A program made the translations under genes and the position numbers. From the NCBI GenBank assembly GCA_937898095.1, contig CALDKR010000012.1, forward strand, positions 1 through 7,011: a stretch of DNA of 7,011 bases. The letters run 5' to 3'. Each line of letters begins with the position of its first letter. The first letter of the stretch is position 1. The DNA comes from an uncultured Rhodoluna sp. GTDB lineage: Bacteria > Actinomycetota > Actinomycetes > Actinomycetales > Microbacteriaceae. Below, piece by piece: positions 6,577 to 7,011 of the stretch. Under the pieces are notes generated by a model that saw only the letters and a program-made list of their open reading frames with translations, had not been told where the DNA came from and did not search any database.

Positions 6577-6596
6577 AACCAAAAGATAACGGAAAC

Positions 6597-6610
6597 TGGA
6601 AACGCTTGCG
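6597..6610 (+). promoter_or_regulatory. LacI-family operator (cre-like), copy 1
   Basis: TGGAAACGCTTGCG matches the LacI-family consensus TGnAAnCGnTTnCA at all defined positions except the last (G for A). The central CG with flanking AA/TT half-sites is the hallmark of LacI/GalR-type sugar regulators. It is 12 of 14 identical to the reverse complement of copy 2, and lies 51 bases after the glycosidase stop. Confidence 0.7.
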
Positions 6611-6635
6611 GATGGTTTTTGCTGTCATTTCGAAC

Positions 6636-6660
6636 AAAATCCCCCAAAAAGGGGCGTTTT
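6636..6660 (+). terminator. Probable intrinsic terminator of the glycosidase gene
   Basis: AAAAT then CCCC (6642-6645) pairs across an AAAAA loop with GGGG (6651-6654) and then GTTTT. This gives a stem of about nine pairs with one C-C mismatch and one T-G wobble. The stem ends in TTTT and is followed at 6666-6671 by another T run. The A-tract/T-tract symmetry means it could also act on the minus strand. Confidence 0.6.
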
Positions 6661-6678
6661 CATAGGTTTTTCACGATT

Positions 6679-6708
6679 TTGACTGTAAAAACTGCAAGCG
6701 TTTACAAA
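6679..6708 (+). promoter_or_regulatory. Tentative promoter of the secreted-protein gene
   Basis: TTGACT (6679-6684) is a good -35 hexamer. TACAAA (6703-6708), 18 bases on, is a weak -10. An alternative -10 is GATAAC at 6714-6719, without a matching -35. In either reading operator copy 2 lies over or just upstream of the -10, where a bound repressor would block RNA polymerase. The transcript would have a leader of about 100 bases. Confidence 0.35.
6693..6706 (+). promoter_or_regulatory. LacI-family operator (cre-like), copy 2
   Basis: TGCAAGCGTTTACA is a perfect match to TGnAAnCGnTTnCA. Its reverse complement shares AAACGCTTGC exactly with copy 1, so the two are inverted copies of one site, with centres 96 bases apart. 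It overlaps the tentative promoter of the downstream gene. Confidence 0.78.
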
Positions 6709-6743
6709 GATTTGATAACGGCTCGGGAAATTGCCTGTTTTTC

Positions 6744-6769
6744 CTAAATCTGCGGATTTAGTCTTTTCT
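6744..6769 (+). other. Leader hairpin with T-rich tail upstream of the secreted-protein gene
   Basis: CTAAATC (6744-6750) and GATTTAG (6755-6761) are perfect 7-base arms around a TGCG loop, followed by TCTTTTCT. The stem is AT-rich and weak for a terminator. It could be an attenuator, a 5' mRNA-stabilising hairpin, or chance in AT-rich DNA. Confidence 0.4.
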
Positions 6770-6802
6770 GCGTACACCAATCGGGTTTGGTTTGGTGTTC
6801 TT

Positions 6803-6811
6803 AGGAAAGGA
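6803..6811 (+). promoter_or_regulatory. Ribosome binding site of the secreted-protein gene
   Basis: AGGAAAGGA, a purine-rich Shine-Dalgarno stretch, ends 8 bases before the ATG at 6820. It points to strong translation, in keeping with an abundant binding protein. Confidence 0.75.
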
Positions 6812-6819
6812 AAAGACAT

Positions 6820-7011
6820 ATGAAGAAGGGCATCCGCTTTGGTGCTGCTGTAGCAATCGCTGCACTGGCATCGGCAACCCTCGGAATGGGCGCAGCACAC
6901 GCTGAGACCCGTACCGTCACCATTTACGGTGGTTATGCTGCAAGCGACGCTGCTGCATTCCAGAGTGAGCTGGACCTCGCATTCCCAGCTAGCTCGGGCA
7001 TCAAGGTCAAG
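6820..7011 (+). CDS. Secreted protein, probable sugar ABC transporter substrate-binding protein (3' end missing)
   Basis: The frame is open from ATG at 6820 to the window edge, giving 64 residues. The first 28 residues form a classical Sec signal peptide: MKKGIR, a hydrophobic Ala-rich core, and GMGAAHA ending in AHA before Glu29, a good signal peptidase I site. There is no cysteine, so no lipobox. The mature start TRTVTIYGGYAASDAAAFQSELDL resembles the first beta strand and helix of family-1 extracellular solute-binding proteins, but only 36 mature residues are visible, so this is an inference from context and fold pattern. The purine-rich ribosome binding site and codon choice (GCT, GCA, ATC, CTC, GGT) suggest high expression. 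The LacI-type operator upstream fits sugar-inducible control. Another secreted protein remains possible. Confidence 0.7.
   Translation, partial: MKKGIRFGAAVAIAALASATLGMGAAHAETRTVTIYGGYAASDAAAFQSELDLAFPASSGIKVK

Larger units (their letters stand above)
6546..6819. other. Regulatory intergenic region between the glycosidase and the secreted-protein gene
   Basis: These 274 bases hold no credible gene. They are AT-rich compared with the flanking coding DNA. In order they contain an inverted repeat just after the glycosidase stop (6550-6576), a LacI-type operator (6597-6610), a terminator-like hairpin (6636-6660), a probable promoter with a second operator (6679-6708), a leader hairpin with a T-rich tail (6744-6769) and a purine-rich ribosome binding site. 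The 8-base word GATAACGG occurs at 6585-6592 and 6714-6721, beside each operator. Confidence 0.7.

Noticed and set aside
6625..6900. Minus-strand 91-residue frame across the intergenic region
   Set aside because: It runs through the hairpin, operator and signal-peptide coding sequence; no ribosome binding site or motif.
1..7011. CRISPR array, insertion sequence, toxin-antitoxin or defence genes
   Set aside because: No regularly spaced repeats, transposase motifs or paired small genes of that kind were seen on either strand.

Overview
The window looks like a piece of a small-genome, medium-GC actinobacterial chromosome. It most resembles the Microbacteriaceae, possibly the freshwater Rhodoluna/Aquiluna type. 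That placement is inferred from gene content (a DUF3039 protein next to pncB and murI, the murI-rph-rdgB order), from frequent GTG starts, and from promoters that appear to make leaderless mRNAs. No ribosomal RNA gene is present to confirm it.

Layout. Bases 1-861 hold the 3' part of an HtrA-type serine protease, cut by the window edge right at its catalytic-histidine motif. A small DUF3039 protein (866-1147) follows on the same strand. Convergent to these is pncB, nicotinate phosphoribosyltransferase (1144-2445, minus). A short divergent promoter region (2446-2515) separates pncB from a plus-strand operon: murI (glutamate racemase, GTG start at 2516), rph (RNase PH) and rdgB (non-canonical purine NTP pyrophosphatase). 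Convergent to rdgB is a DedA-family membrane protein (4671-5342, minus), which starts one base after the 3' end of tRNA-Arg(CCG) (5344-5415, minus).

From about 5460 the character changes. A GC-richer gene (5526-6545) encodes a cytoplasmic beta-propeller enzyme of the GH32/GH68 type. It is followed by a 274-base AT-rich intergenic region. That region holds a terminator-like hairpin, two inverted copies of a LacI-family (cre-like) operator and a second hairpin. The window ends in the start of a secreted protein (6820-7011, incomplete) with a clear signal peptide, probably the substrate-binding protein of a sugar ABC transporter. Together these suggest a LacI-controlled saccharide uptake and breakdown locus running off the right edge.

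The left two thirds is a housekeeping neighbourhood: NAD salvage, cell-wall D-glutamate supply, tRNA 3'-end trimming, nucleotide-pool cleaning and envelope maintenance. It is packed very tightly, and both convergent gene pairs overlap by the four bases of their stop codons. I did not find a clearly undescribed system such as a defence island, CRISPR array or mobile element. The most interesting points are regulatory: twin leaderless promoters at pncB/murI, a tRNA whose processing would make a nearly leaderless dedA mRNA, and the paired inverted LacI-type operators flanking a terminator.
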